A stretch of 40,925 nucleotides of DNA from Heterotrichella gracilis (Eukaryota; Sar; Xanthophyceae; Tribonematales; Xanthonemataceae): assembly GCA_032358255.1 (NCBI GenBank), contig JAULBX010027053.1, positions 1 to 40,925 on the forward strand, given 5' to 3'. The first letter of the stretch is position 1. Each line of letters opens with the position of its first letter. Shown one piece after another: positions 40,904-40,925 of the stretch. The notes below the pieces were generated by a model that worked only from the letters and a program-made list of their open reading frames with translations, searched no databases and was not told where the DNA came from. Both the position numbers and the translations under genes were made by a program.

Positions 40904-40925
40904 GGGGGGGGGGGGGGGGGGGGGG
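40904..40925. other. Poly-G tract at right edge
   Basis: Twenty-two consecutive G close the window ten bases after the EttA exon 12 donor. The remaining EttA exon(s) are therefore not visible. Together with the left poly-G edge this suggests assembly breaks. Confidence 0.7.

Overview
This window looks like nuclear DNA of a unicellular photosynthetic eukaryote, most likely a green alga or close relative. The reasons are genes split into 3-16 short exons with GT-AG introns, GC-rich third codon positions, scattered plant-type telomere-like heptads (CCCTAAA/TTTAGGG) in introns and spacers, and a bacterial-type EttA ABC-F gene whose first exon reads like a plastid transit peptide. I cannot name the species. 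Both ends run into poly-G tracts, so this may be a whole contig that broke at homopolymers. I found no rRNA, tRNA, CRISPR array or intact transposon. Layout: (1) 171-218 (-), possible signal-peptide exon of a gene running off the left edge. (2) 1568-9574 (+), UTP14, the SSU-processome protein, 16 exons, 1051 aa. (3) 10683-13429 (-), type II membrane glycosyltransferase-like protein, 5 exons, 471 aa. (4) 14869-16390 (-), multi-pass membrane protein, 3 exons, 277 aa. (5) 18124-24969 (+), secreted lysyl-endopeptidase-like serine protease, 12 exons, 815 aa. (6) 26160-29764 (+), secreted Cys-rich protein with ephrin-receptor-like repeats, 6 exons, 534 aa. (7) 31085-35153 (-), unrecognised protein with a Lys/Arg-rich tail, 8 exons, 626 aa. 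(8) 35570-40893+ (+), plastid EttA-like ABC-F ATPase, 12 exons, cut at the right edge. Every exon chain was built by hand from splice sites and keeps one reading frame throughout. The genes do not form a pathway: ribosome assembly, organelle translation, secretion and cell-surface functions sit side by side, as is normal in a nuclear genome. The most striking signal is not a gene. In at least 15 introns, spread over seven of the eight genes (all but the single-exon fragment and gene 7), a segment spanning an exon-intron border has been copied in tandem, so the intron carries one to three degraded copies of the adjacent exon edge, often with a usable splice site. Copies of exon starts lie upstream of the exon and copies of exon ends lie downstream. 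Spacings run from 67 to 234 bp, with several near 91 and 193. In the copies I aligned, differences are mostly at third codon positions, and the copied frame often ends in a stop supplied by a telomere-like heptad. A second dispersed signal is a 17-21 bp palindrome with telomere-like arms (AAACCCT-N-AGGGTTT), seen at a dozen sites. Together these suggest recurrent tandem duplication, tolerated at splice borders, that lengthens introns and may feed alternative or poison exons.
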